Shown piece after piece: positions 35,491 through 44,233 of a stretch of DNA of 62,469 bases (positions within the stretch are counted from its first letter, which is position 1; the number at the start of each line of letters is the position of its first letter). Made by a program: the position numbers and the translations under genes. Below the pieces are notes generated by a model, which saw only the letters and a list, made by a program, of their open reading frames with translations, had not been told where the DNA came from and did no database searches. Location of the stretch: positions 1-62,469 of the forward strand of contig NZ_BAIZ01000019.1 of assembly GCF_000613445.1 (NCBI RefSeq). The letters are read 5' to 3'. Origin of the DNA: Hoylesella shahii DSM 15611 = JCM 12083 (GTDB taxonomy: Bacteria > Bacteroidota > Bacteroidia > Bacteroidales > Bacteroidaceae).

Positions 35491-35552
35491 GGTTGTATAT
35501 ATTGTGCGGTTTGGGTTGTATATTGTGCGGTTTGGGCTAGCATGGCGGTTTG
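35491..35552. repeat. Short tandem repeat in the transporter leader
   Basis: Three units of 23, 21 and 18 bases share GGGTTGTATATTGTGCGGTTT or its end GCGGTTT. They lie in the 5' leader of the MFS gene (minus strand). Confidence 0.55.
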
Positions 35553-35711
35553 GGTTGGGCTTATGCGCAATGCCAGCATGTTAACGAGCAAGTGCATCAG
35601 CCAGTTGATTTTGTTGCTGCACGTTTATGCTTCGTTAATCTCTGTTATAATTCTCGTATTTTTTGTTTAGGTAATGTTGGCAAAATGCCCTTAATGATTA
35701 CTTTTTGGCTT

Positions 35712-35743
35712 CAAAGATATAATTAAGTGGGCTAAAATGCAAA
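35712..35743 (-). promoter_or_regulatory. Promoter of the MFS-fructokinase operon
   Basis: Minus-strand TATCTTTG at 35712-35719 with TTTG at 35740-35743, spaced by exactly 20 bases. The leader is about 235 bases long. Confidence 0.65.
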
Positions 35744-36321
35744 TATTTGTAGGCTGGATGTTTCTTGGCTTAATAATTATTAACCACCATGGAACAGCCT
35801 TTATTCGCTTTGCGCTTATCGGTATTAGTCGTAATTACAAGCGAGCTTATTGCAAGAGGGTGCGCCGTTAAGTGTAAATTGGGAGAGGGAAAGGGCACAA
35901 TAGCGCATTAACCTTGCACAATGTTCTTGCACTTAAACCCAAATAGTGGTGCATGGCGCGCGTTTTGTTAAACGGATAACCTTATTCCTTGTTTGTTAAA
36001 AACGGTAATTATATTTTACAAAACATACTCTCCACAGCAACCCCTTCTAGCGAAAACACATGCTAAAAAGCATGCTTTTCGCCCCATTTTTATTCCCTAG
36101 CACATTATTTTCACGTTCGTTTTTCGCCAAAAATCGGCATTTTGCACCATTTAGCCTTTCTATTTACCTCGTTGCTCACGATTTTTGCCGGCCACAGAAG
36201 CGGCATTTAGTGGATAAAAACCTACTTTTTTAGGTTGTTTTTGCCACAAAAGGCCAATTTTTTTCATCCATTCTACGGTTATCAACTTCTCCAAAAACAG
36301 CAAATAGTAGCAATAAGACTT

Positions 36322-36452
36322 GCATTTTGTACCATTTAGCCTTGCATTTAGTAGGAGTTAGCACTGCGTTTAGCACGAGTTAGCACTGCGTTTAGTAGGA
36401 GTTAGCCTTGCGTTTTGCTGCATATTGCACGCTATTTTGCTACAAATAGCTC
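36322..36452. repeat. Six-unit period-22 tandem repeat
   Basis: Units start at 36322, 36344, 36366, 36388, 36410 and 36431. Five are exactly 22 bases and one is 21. Units are degenerate around GC-TTT-G----A-TTAGC-CT. The same unit family is found at 12-33 and 51981-52068. Confidence 0.75.
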
Positions 36453-36802
36453 AAAAAATCGCGCAAAACACGGTTTAATTCGCCAAAAACACGCCTCTTC
36501 GTCGTAAGCCCCACAGCTCAGTTTTTCATCCAGCGAAACCTCCGCGAGAATCGATTATTTGCGGTTGAGTGGGCTGTTGGTGAAAAAGAAAGCCTCTATA
36601 AAGTTAAATTTTCTACTAAATATTTTACATCCCATGTATGCCATCCATCTTTAAGTTGCAATAAAGCCAGACAAAGAATTATGATGGTCTGGTACAAAGT
36701 GTGGTATTGGCCATGTTATTGAGGGTTTGTAGAGACACAAAAATAACAAAAGGGCTACATCCCAACAAGGATTTTAGCTCTTAACTTTATTTCGCGGATA
36801 GG

Positions 36803-37628
36803 TTATTTCGGGTAGAGATACTTCTTGATATACAGCACGGTGTAAACGATAGAGAGGACAATCCCTAACGCCACACATATAATCGAGCCTCTGGGCCAAA
36901 CGCTCCGCCAGTTAATATATCTGCCCCGCTTATCCTTGGGGTAATAAGTGTAGGTAATCTAGCGGCGTACCCGATACGGCACAGCCGAAAACGCCCCCTT
37001 CAAGATAGTTCCATGCCCAGTGCATGCCGATGGGCACCCATATCGTTTGGTGGTAGGCGTAGGCCATGCCCATTAACCAGCCCGAATTAAGGGTTATGGC
37101 CAAGGACGACCATACCGTTGCGCCGTCGTTAAAGATGTGCAGAAATCCAAATAACAAGGAAGACACAACCAAACCTGTAGCAACGTTCCACTTATCGCTT
37201 ATCAATCGAAAGATGATGCCCCGACAAACGATTTCTTCGCTAATGCCAATCACCAAAAAGATAGCCAACCAGCATAATTGACTGTCTAAGTTAAACTGAA
37301 CACTTGCTACCACATAGTTTCCTGACAAGTATAAGCACGCCATAATAGTAGAGAAGTACACTATAGACACAAGCCAGCCAATGCCTAGTGTGTGCATTTG
37401 CCTATGAATGGATAGGCGCGTTCTGTCTTCTACATACAGCCCCAAGTACTTTTTAAAGGCGTATAGGGTTATGGCTGCCGTCAATAAAGATAGGGGAAGT
37501 TTGATGTAGGCAGAGAAGTTGCACAGCAGAAACTGCATAAAGGAACCGAAAAGGAGCATGAAAGCAACAAAACCTACAAACAAATAGATGCCCCACGCCA
37601 TGTTGTTGTCTTTTGATATGATAGGCAT
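36803..37628 (-). CDS. CPBP intramembrane protease 1, two frameshifts
   Basis: 275 residues after repair, a CPBP (CAAX protease and bacteriocin-processing) membrane protein. It opens MPIISKDNNMAWG, shares that start with three paralogues nearby, and has several helices. The catalytic motifs are EEIVCRGIIFR, FGFLHIFN and GMHWAWNYLEGG. The frame breaks near 36953 (a C restores DYPTLITPRISGADILTGG) and near 36887 (a C restores GPEASIICVALG); the repaired end is YIKKYLYPK with stop at 36803-36805. Its 3' third is almost the same DNA as that of the paralogue at 40865-41714. In bacteriocin loci such proteins often give self-immunity; that role here is inferred. Confidence 0.78.
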
Positions 37629-37654
37629 AGTTTTGTAAAATATTGATTTATGGT

Positions 37655-38527
37655 TTAAACATGTTGATAATTAAAGGTACAAGGAAGCGCATCTTGCATT
37701 ATTTCTCGTTTAGTTTTCCTCTTAATGTATAAAATAGTATACATCATTGAGAGCCCAATTCCTATAGCTATGGTTATAATCGAAGACACTGGCCCATAAC
37801 GCCCACCTGTTAGTAGGGCTGGTCCTGTTATTTTTGCAGTGATGAGTGGTATCCCCGCTTGCGTTATCCCTGAAATCTCATAGCCCAATATGCCACCTTC
37901 AAGATAGTTCCATGCCCAATGCATGCCTATTGGTACCCAAATCGTTTGATGGTATGCATAAGCTATGGCATACAACCATCCTGCATTAATAGCAATGGCT
38001 AAAGAAGACCATAATGTGGCATCTTTATTGAAGATGTGTAGAATTCCAAAAATAAGGGCAGAGGCAATTAAACCTATTTTGATGTTCCAACAGTCGCTTA
38101 TTTGTCGGAAAATAATGCCCCGAAATATTATCTCTTCAATGACTGCTATCAATAAGCAGAATGACAACCACGCGAATTGACTTTCTAAGCTAAAGTTTAC
38201 GCTCAGCACGTGATATTGTCTGTTTATAAATAGGCAGACAATTGTAACAGAAATTAATAGGGTGGAGATTAGGAATCCTACAAATATCTTGTGGGCTTTT
38301 CCAAAGAGTGAGAGATGTACCGCCTCTTTTGCAAACCTCTCCAAGTACTTCTTGAATACATAGAGGAGAAAAACGGTAAAAGATAATGACATAGGAAACT
38401 TTATAAAAGCAGAATAGTTGGGCTGTAATGCCCAATAAAAGGGAACAGGCAGAAAAAGGAAAATCAATAGTCCTATGAGTATTTGAATACTCCAAGTTTG
38501 CTTGTCGTTTTTTGATTTTATAGCCAT
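37655..38527 (-). CDS. CPBP intramembrane protease 2, intact
   Basis: 290 residues, the only unbroken one of the five CPBP genes. It opens MAIKSKNDKQTWS and has about seven membrane helices with the catalytic motifs IEEIIFRGIIFR, FGILHIFN and GMHWAWNYLEGG. The Glu-Glu/Arg, His and Asn/His residues of the glutamic-type active site are all present. It follows the two GG-leader peptide genes in the same direction, the position expected of an immunity or processing partner. Confidence 0.85.
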   Translation of the reverse strand: MAIKSKNDKQTWSIQILIGLLIFLFLPVPFYWALQPNYSAFIKFPMSLSFTVFLLYVFKKYLERFAKEAVHLSLFGKAHKIFVGFLISTLLISVTIVCLFINRQYHVLSVNFSLESQFAWLSFCLLIAVIEEIIFRGIIFRQISDCWNIKIGLIASALIFGILHIFNKDATLWSSLAIAINAGWLYAIAYAYHQTIWVPIGMHWAWNYLEGGILGYEISGITQAGIPLITAKITGPALLTGGRYGPVSSIITIAIGIGLSMMYTILYIKRKTKREIMQDALPCTFNYQHV

Positions 38528-38575
38528 GGCACTTATTTTTTATGTTTTACCTAAGTGAAAGTTCTCTCTTACCTA

Positions 38576-38791
38576 CTACATTTTATATTTCTGCGCAAAA
38601 AGGAAGGGGTGTTTTATCTTAATAAACGAGAGATTGTACTTTGAGTATCGAACTTGTGCGTTAGTAGTATTGCTAACCACAGGCGGCACACTAACTGTTA
38701 TGCCTAAATAACACTTGAGAAACAAAATGCTATTCGCTTCCCAAGTGTCATCTATTGTTTTTAAAGCCCCCGCCTTTGACAAGTAGGGCAT
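38576..38791 (-). CDS. Small unknown protein downstream of peptide B
   Basis: A 71-codon frame beginning 8 bases after the stop of peptide B and ending 49 bases before CPBP 2. It has no leader motif and no membrane helix, and the sequence is of mixed composition. It may be an expressed small protein of the cassette or a chance frame; only its position supports it. Confidence 0.35.
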   Translation of the reverse strand: MPYLSKAGALKTIDDTWEANSILFLKCYLGITVSVPPVVSNTTNAQVRYSKYNLSFIKIKHPFLFAQKYKM

Positions 38792-38798
38792 GTGTTAT

Positions 38799-39014
38799 TT
38801 ACTTGTAAGCCAATGCACCTGGCGAGCCACCTGCTTCCATTGCAATTTCTCCATGCTTTTTAACTAGTTTTCCTGCAGCCCTTGTGGCAGACCCGACAGC
38901 ATAACAGATCCAATACCAAAAGGATTCTCCTCCATTGCATGCAATGGCTTCGTCACGTGTAAGTTCTTTAACTACATTCATTTGAGTAATCTCGGATAAT
39001 TTTAAGTCTGTCAT
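38799..39014 (-). CDS. GG-leader bacteriocin-like peptide B
   Basis: 71 residues. The leader runs to residue 29 and has the double-glycine form with hydrophobic residues at even spacing: LSEITQMNVVKELTRDEAIA then CNGG. The predicted mature part has 42 residues, starts ESFWYWICYAVGSATRAAG and contains small-residue GxxxG-like spacing plus a C-terminal AGGSPGALAYK. Such precursors are cut after GG by C39 peptidase ABC exporters. The sequence is too short to name a family. It lies in a run with peptide A, a small membrane protein and CPBP 2. Confidence 0.7.
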   Translation of the reverse strand: MTDLKLSEITQMNVVKELTRDEAIACNGGESFWYWICYAVGSATRAAGKLVKKHGEIAMEAGGSPGALAYK

Positions 39015-39075
39015 ATTCTTTGTGTTTAGTTAATTAATAATAATTTCCCACTTGTAACGTCCTGTTCTAGGATCG

Positions 39076-39237
39076 TTAGATTGAGATGTTTTCTATGTTG
39101 TAGAGGCATAGTTTCTTAAGTATCGTGATTGATTTAATTGTCTTAGTTCCCCGAATTAAATCTGGCCCATCTGTAAAGAGTGTGTAGGTCAAAAGTCCAA
39201 AAGTAGCAAATACAAGTAAATCAACTAGAACTCTCAT
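39076..39237 (-). CDS. Small single-helix membrane protein, possible immunity factor
   Basis: 53 residues from the ATG at 39237, 14 bases after peptide A stops; starts further upstream would overlap peptide A. One hydrophobic helix LVDLLVFATFGLLTYTLF is followed by a basic tail (TKTIKSITILKKLC). Tiny membrane proteins directly behind class II bacteriocin genes are often immunity proteins, but no family similarity is recognised here. Confidence 0.5.
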   Translation of the reverse strand: MRVLVDLLVFATFGLLTYTLFTDGPDLIRGTKTIKSITILKKLCLYNIENISI

Positions 39238-39250
39238 TATTTTCTTTCTT

Positions 39251-39439
39251 CTAATGCCTAGGTTTCCTTCCATGAATTCCATCACTAAAGCCTTCTCTAG
39301 CATCTCCAAAATGGTTAATAAAAGAAATAAATAGCCCGGTAGCTATTCCAATGGCAATAGGTCCCCAGACACCCCCATCTACACGTTCCATTTCTTGTAC
39401 ACTCATTTCTTTCATGCACTCATTGTTTATTGTTTTCAT
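39251..39439 (-). CDS. GG-leader bacteriocin-like peptide A
   Basis: 62 residues with a leader of textbook class II form, MSVQEMERVDGG (Met/Leu, Val, GG at the right spacing), ending at residue 23. The mature part is 39 residues and begins VWGPIAIGIATGLFISFINH, a glycine-rich amphipathic or membrane-inserting helix, then FGDAREGFSDGIHGRKPRH. This matches the general style of small bacteriocins of Bacteroidetes. Its own promoter lies 66 bases upstream. It is the first gene of the short cassette A peptide - small membrane protein - B peptide. Confidence 0.78.
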   Translation of the reverse strand: MKTINNECMKEMSVQEMERVDGGVWGPIAIGIATGLFISFINHFGDAREGFSDGIHGRKPRH

Positions 39440-39504
39440 TTTACATTTCTTTTAGTTATTAATAATGTCAAGTTTGTATTGGTTTCCGGATACCTTTACG
39501 TTTG

Positions 39505-39531
39505 CAAAGATAGGGGCGTTCCGTGCACAAA
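39505..39531 (-). promoter_or_regulatory. Promoter of the GG-peptide cassette
   Basis: Minus-strand TATCTTTG at 39505-39512 with TTTG at 39528-39531 (15-base spacing, shorter than usual). It sits just past the HTH 1 stop and drives peptide A. Confidence 0.55.
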
Positions 39532-39538
39532 TATTGCA

Positions 39539-39815
39539 TTATATAAAAAAACTACCTGCAAAAATACATTTTTTATCATTGTCGTCCAAGTACTCTACCT
39601 GTAAGTTAAGGTGAAGTTCAAAACTGTTGGTATAATAAAAGGTGTAGTCGCTACGGCTGTAATCTATCTTTGCACCCAGTGCACGCAGGTTGTCTAGCAC
39701 GTTATAAAGATGCCGCTTGCTGATATGCAACTTATGGGCAAGTTCGTCTGGTGCGCCTGTATTGCACATCTTGATAAGTCGGTGCAGGCTGTTTAGATGG
39801 TATTTTTCGTTTCAT
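39539..39815 (-). CDS. Small helix-turn-helix protein HTH 1, start unclear
   Basis: A short DNA-binding type protein with a recognisable HTH: GAPDELAHKLHISKRHLYNVLDNL, followed by a beta-wing like YSRSDYTFYYTNSF. A start at the ATG 39769 gives 76 residues but loses the first helix. The paralogue at 42705-42905 shows the missing part (NEIHHLNSLHRLIKM). Here the same residues NEKYHLNSLHRLIKM are readable back to an ATG at 39815 if one A of a five-A run is skipped. It lies between CPBP 5 and the peptide promoter and likely regulates the cassette. Confidence 0.62.
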
Positions 39816-39873
39816 TGTTCTATTTTCGTTAGTTTGTTACGTGGGTTTGTGAATGCCATAGACACTGACAACA

Positions 39874-40583
39874 TCACAATGTTGCAAGCAAACAAGCAAC
39901 CAAGTTTATCGAACAATGAAAAAGAACGGCATAGAAAAAGCCGAGATTTATCCGTAAATAGGATAAGGAAATGCCACCCGCCAATTGTCGAAAACAAGAA
40001 ACAACCCCGAACAGCAACACCTGAACAGTAATCATATAGTTGGTTAGATGGCTAAAGAGAAAGCCATACACCCAAGCAACACAATGATAGGGTAGAGCAG
40101 GCTGTTGCATTTAATCTTTTCTAGCGCGTCTTCGCTAACCAGAGAATAAAACATCATGCCAGCAAACACAGACACAACCCCGCAACTTATTGCTCCTACC
40201 ACATGGTTCTGTACATAATTTACCATTATAAAGCCAAGGACGTAATACAAACCTAATGCCACACTCACGGCAACATGTGTCTTTTTCATAGAAAGCCACA
40301 GCCTGTGTGTCGTTTCCTCCATCATCGGAGCAATGATTATCACCCAAACCCATGCTTTCAGCGAGAAAGATTTTACTCCGTTTATCGTTAATGATTCGGC
40401 AGTGGCTCGAACAAGGTTTGTCATGCAGGATGGTAAAAGAAAATAGCACACGGCAATAAACAGTTCGGCGCATACGGAAAGACCAAGAAACAGAACGATG
40501 GTTTTTGTGATGATATACGTTTTAGAGCGATTGCTCTTGTCGTACGTGCTGAATAACCTCTTTATATCGATTAGATGTTTCAT
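39874..40583 (-). CDS. CPBP-type membrane protease 5, divergent, one frameshift
   Basis: 236 residues after repair, from MKHLIDIKRLFSTYDKSNRS. It has several hydrophobic helices. The motif APMMEETTHRLWLS carries the EExxxR pattern, and near the end FFYAVLFHCSINLVACLL has the His/Asn of the last CPBP motif. The frame breaks near 40061; adding a T turns GCMAFSLAI-stop into GCMAFLFSHLTNYMITVQVL, running to the stop at 39874-39876. It is not close to the other four CPBP copies in sequence and lacks their MxIISKD start. Confidence 0.65.
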
Positions 40584-40688
40584 AAACTAAATGGATAGAT
40601 GCATTTATAAATAGAAATGGCATACAGAAAATACCAACTGTGCATTCGTGATATAAAACCCCAAAACACAATTGGTATCTTTTCTCAT

Positions 40689-40850
40689 CTAGATAAAAGT
40701 AATAAATTGTTCGTAACCCAACAAAGAATCCATCTCTTTGTTTTCTAGAATAAAGACCTTATTGAATTCTTCAGCCAACTGCGGTTTGTATTTGTGTGAT
40801 ACACAATTTACGATTTATCGCTTGATATTCTCTACGCAAAACTGATGGGA
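40689..40850 (-). pseudogene. Gene remnant with internal stop
   Basis: A minus-strand frame reads NCVSHKYKPQLAEEFNKVFI, then LENKEMDSLLGYEQFITFI, with a stop codon a little upstream of it. It looks like a protein C-terminus with no start, lying between CPBP 3 and CPBP 5. I do not recognise the parent family. Confidence 0.3.
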
Positions 40851-40864
40851 TGTCTGCGAAATAG

Positions 40865-41714
40865 CTACGCCGACAGCATTTCTGGCGCTGTTCCAAGTTT
40901 TTCCTTCTTCTTGATATACAGCACGGTGTAAACGATAGAGAGGACAATGCCTAACGCCACACATATAATCGAGGCCTCCGGCCCAAACGCTCCACCTGTT
41001 AATATGTCGGACCCACTTATCCCTGGGGTAATAAGTGGCCGGTAATCTAGGGGTGTACCCGATACGGCACAGCCGAAAACGCCTCCTTCAAGATAGTTCC
41101 ATGCCCAGTGCATGCCGATGGATACCCATATTGTTTGGTGGTAGCGTAGGCCATTCCGAAAAGGCAGCCCGAGGCGAGGGCTATGGCTAACGCTGCCCAC
41201 AGCGTGGCACCGGGGTTTCCCAGATGTGCTAGCCCAAAGAGCAAAGACGACGTTGTAAGGCCAACGGCTATGTTCCACTTGTCGGTTATGAGCCTAAAAA
41301 GAATGCCGCGGAAAACAACTTCCTCCACCACGCCCACCAATAAGAAAAGCGACAGCCAACTGAGCTGACTGGTACATCGAACTCAACGGTCACAATGCGA
41401 TAATATCCGCATAGGAATAGGCACACGATTATCGCCAAGAAGTTTACGGCAGCAACTGTCCAGCCAATGCCCATCATCCGCATCTTGCCCCTAAAAGACA
41501 AGCTTTCACTATCCTCCACATACCAGCTTAAATACTTCTTAAAGGCATATAGCGCAGCAACCGCCCCTATTGTGGATAAGGGTACGGCGGCATAGGCTGG
41601 AATGTTGAGCAACAACACATACCAAGTCATTGCAGGAATAATGGTGAAAGCCAAAACGCCTAAGACAAGATAGCAGCCCCACGCCAAGTTGTCGTCTTTA
41701 GATATGATGTTCAT
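40865..41714 (-). CDS. CPBP intramembrane protease 3, two frameshifts
   Basis: 283 residues after repair. It opens MNIISKDDNLAWGCYL and carries the motifs VEEVVFRGILFR, FGLAHLGN and GMHWAWNYLEGG. The frame breaks near 41370 (a C restores VPVQLSWLSLFLLVG) and near 41144 (a C restores GMAYAYHQTIWVSIG). It is a paralogue of CPBP 1, 2 and 4 and nearly identical in DNA to CPBP 1 over the last 200-250 bases, which suggests gene conversion or a recent duplication. Likely immunity or processing role, inferred from context. Confidence 0.78.
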
Positions 41715-41746
41715 AAACTTTAAAATGTTTAGTGTTGTTATGCGTG

Positions 41747-42600
41747 CTAGAATACTGGCGCAACATCTTCTCCTGTTTTAATTCTCGTTTTCTTCTTAAA
41801 ATATAGAATGGTGTAAACGGCGGATATGGCAACGCCAATCGCTGTGGATAAAATAGAAGCCTCTGTGTCGAACTCTATACCATCAGGAAACTTTACCCCA
41901 TTCGAAGTCAATATAAGAATGGGAGGGGTGTTTAAGGCACTTCCTGGCACGCTGTGTTCGAAGATGTTGCTTTGAATGAAGTTCCAAGCCCAATGGATAC
42001 CGATGGGAACCCATAGCGTTCGATGGTAAGCGTAGGCTATAGCACATAGCCAACCTCCTGTAATTGCTATCCTTACACAAGACAATGCAGTGGCGTTGGG
42101 GTTGAAAAGGTGCACAAAACCAAAGATAATAGAGGACACCACCAGTCCTGCAACAACATTCCACTTCTCAGTTATGAGCCTAAACAGGATGCCGCGGGCT
42201 GTAATTTCTTCGATTACGGCAGCCAGTAAAAAAATCGACAACCAGCTTAACTGATGGTCTAAGTTGAAGTTAAGGTGTGCCACCGAGTAGTGCCTGGTTG
42301 CGAATAAGCAAATTAAAATAGTGAAAAGATACAGCGCAGACACCAGCCAGCCCACACCAACTTTATGTATTTGGCCAAAGGCTGATAGGCGTGCGCCATC
42401 TTCTACATACCAGCCCAAGTACTTTTTGAAGGCGTATAGGGTAGCTCCCGAAGCAATAAAGCTAGTGGAAACTTGATGAAGGAAGAGAAGTCGTTGTCTA
42501 ACAGTATAAGACATATACCTGGAAGAAACCCCAATCCCAAATAGCCAATCACTAGATATGCCACCCATTCAAGCGTGTTGTCTTTTGATATGATTGCCAT
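41747..42600 (-). CDS. CPBP intramembrane protease 4, one frameshift
   Basis: 284 residues after repair, opening MAIISKDNTLEWVAYLVIG. The catalytic motifs are IEEITARGILFR, FGFVHLFN and IHWAWNFIQS; the last departs from the NYLEGG of its siblings. The single break near 42459 is repaired by one T, giving FPLAFIASGATLYAFKKYLG. It is 32 bases from CPBP 3 and probably co-transcribed with it. Confidence 0.78.
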
Positions 42601-42704
42601 GTTTTGTAAAGCTTAGTTTAATTTGGTTGTTTCTGTTATGAACGCTAAAACATTAATGTTGTTTCATTTTCAGATTTATATTTGATTTTCATTGCTATTA
42701 AAAT

Positions 42705-42905
42705 TCAAATTAGTGAATAAAAGGTATAGTCGCTATGGGTGTAATCAATTCTCGCATCCAGTGCACGCAGGTTGTCTAGCACGTTATAAAGATGTCGTTT
42801 GCTGATATGCAACTTATGGGCAAGTTCGTCTGGCGAACCTGTGTAGCACATTTTGATAAGTCGGTGTAGGCTGTTTAGGTGGTGTATTTCGTTTCTTAGT
42901 TCCAT
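42705..42905 (-). CDS. Small helix-turn-helix protein HTH 2
   Basis: 66 residues as read, starting at the ATG 42905, which comes 6 bases after the ABC fragment ends. MELRNEIHHLNSLHRLIKMC leads into the HTH SPDELAHKLHISKRHLYNVL. It ends early after DYTFYSLI. Adding one T would continue as YFTNLNFNSNENQI to a stop at 42676, closer in length to the paralogues. Over the HTH its DNA is nearly identical to HTH 1, so the two are recent duplicates. Confidence 0.62.
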   Translation of the reverse strand: MELRNEIHHLNSLHRLIKMCYTGSPDELAHKLHISKRHLYNVLDNLRALDARIDYTHSDYTFYSLI

Positions 42906-42910
42906 GTTTG

Positions 42911-43065
42911 TTAGTCTATAACGTTGTTTTGTGCGTGCCAGAGGCGTTGAAAAACGCCGTTTTGGGCAATCAACTCGCTGTGTGTGCCGCATTCGGCCAC
43001 TTCTCCTTTATCGATAACCACTATCCTGTCGGCATCTTTGATGGTGCTTAGGCGATGGTACAGCG
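42911..43065 (-). pseudogene. C-terminal end of an ABC-transporter ATPase
   Basis: The reading YHRLSTIKDADRIVVIDKGE, then VAECGTHSELIAQNGVFQRLW, is the H-loop and tail of an exporter ATPase domain. Walker A, the signature and Walker B are missing. The right edge of homology stops at about 43062, where a SecDF-like piece begins. The stretch is almost the same DNA as 44940-45083, the end of the second ABC fragment. Confidence 0.75.
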
Positions 43066-43205
43066 ATGAAGATAGACAAGAGCGTGCCGAAGATGACGCC
43101 AAGGCTCATGTCGAAAGCGAAGCTCAGGATGCTTTCGCCACCCAAGAACAAGATGCAGAGGGTTATGCAATCCATCCTAATAATAAATCTAAGGTCTATG
43201 AACTT
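43066..43205 (-). pseudogene. SecDF-like C-terminal fragment
   Basis: About 45 codons read FIIRMDCITLCILFLGGESI, then LSFAFDMSLGVIFGTLLSIFIAVP. The GGESI...F.F...LGV..GT..SIF.A.P pattern is the last membrane helices of the Sec export subunit SecD/SecF. Nothing of the rest of the gene is present, and the piece is joined directly to an ABC ATPase tail. The identification rests on a short stretch. Confidence 0.5.
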
Positions 43206-44175
43206 TCATGTTAACAAGCCTTTCTTTGATGTACTCGCTTATTGGAGGAATTTCATAACGTTCTAAATACAAGCCAATGTTTTCTTTTCTATCCCCTGCA
43301 TCCTTTATTAAACGTTTCAGTTCTTCTTGCCTTGCAAAATAAACCTTGGTTACATATATTTCTTCCCATTGGTCGAACACCTTATTCATGTCTTTGTAGT
43401 TTATAACCATTTGTCGCGACCATCGGCCAGACAGGAAGTCAAGATAAGATATCCCATCTTGATTTACCTTGTAAACTTCACTCGAATATACCTTCTTTAG
43501 CTGTTGCTTATACTTCCCCCAGCTGATTCTTTTTACGCTGTCTGGAAACAAATTGTCAAAATCGAACCGCACTTTTGAAGGCAGTGTGTCCACCAAACAG
43601 TTTTTCCCCTTTCCGTTGCGCTCGGTTTTTATGGCATAAAAGTCCAAGACAGGGATTGAAGGACTATAAGAAAACATGCCTCTTTTCCCAATCTCCTCTT
43701 TATAGACCGGCTCGTCAACAAGGAAACGTGAGGTGACGACCCGGTGGTCTATACGTCCATTTTTAAGTTTCACAAAGTAGAGTGCGATACCATCACGATA
43801 GTATTCCAGCTTAGAATTGTAGAACTGTGGGCATCTAAAATAACATTCAAACACCACAAATTCGGGTCGTTCTGTTGTAATAGGAACTTCTGTCAACACT
43901 TGTTCCTTGGCATACATATATATGGTTTTCTTTCTTAACGTGTCTAAGTTAACCTCCAGGTTTGTATAGGCCACGTGAGAAATGGATATGTTATGTGACC
44001 CTTTCCTTATGTGAAAAACGCCATTAGCATCGCTGGTTGACAGTAACTCCCCATCGGAACCCAAAATAGATGCGTATCCAATGGGTTGACCGCTATGGAA
44101 GTCCAACAGCGTTATTTGTGCATAATGCTTAATTGGAAATATAGCTAATATTAAGAATAATAATATTTTTCCCAT
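43189..44175 (-). CDS. Secreted protein with carboxypeptidase-regulatory-like domain
   Basis: 328 residues from the ATG at 44175, which gives the signal peptide MGKILLFLILAIFPIKHYAQ; the in-frame start 48 bases upstream spoils it. Residues 21-100 form a regulatory-like beta-sandwich (LLDFHSGQPIGYASILGSDG, STSDANGVFHI). The remaining 220 residues have no recognised signature and are rich in Lys, Tyr and Arg. It follows the 49-residue GG peptide with a gap of about 58 bases, so it may act with it. Its last residues (NMKVHRP) run into the SecDF-like piece, so the true C-terminus may be lost. Confidence 0.65.
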   Translation of the reverse strand: MGKILLFLILAIFPIKHYAQITLLDFHSGQPIGYASILGSDGELLSTSDANGVFHIRKGSHNISISHVAYTNLEVNLDTLRKKTIYMYAKEQVLTEVPITTERPEFVVFECYFRCPQFYNSKLEYYRDGIALYFVKLKNGRIDHRVVTSRFLVDEPVYKEEIGKRGMFSYSPSIPVLDFYAIKTERNGKGKNCLVDTLPSKVRFDFDNLFPDSVKRISWGKYKQQLKKVYSSEVYKVNQDGISYLDFLSGRWSRQMVINYKDMNKVFDQWEEIYVTKVYFARQEELKRLIKDAGDRKENIGLYLERYEIPPISEYIKERLVNMKVHRP

Positions 44176-44233
44176 ATACTCATAAATCGGGAATGCCTTA
44201 AGAAAGGCACTCCCAATTGCCATTAATTTTTAT

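Larger units (their letters stand above)
35474..36802. other. 1.3-kb non-coding stretch with repeats
   Basis: From the right end of the transporter it carries a leader repeat, the operon promoter at 35712, then AT-rich sequence with a TATTTTACAAAAC...TTCTAG motif near 36010-36052 and a six-unit period-22 array at 36322-36452. No frame with coding character is present. Confidence 0.65.

Noticed and set aside
36322..36452. Possible CRISPR array
   Set aside because: Units are contiguous and degenerate with no spacers, and no cas genes are near.
39812..39997. Another small frame between CPBP 5 and HTH 1
   Set aside because: It overlaps the repaired 3' end of CPBP 5 in another frame; the CPBP reading with its FHCSINL motif is better.
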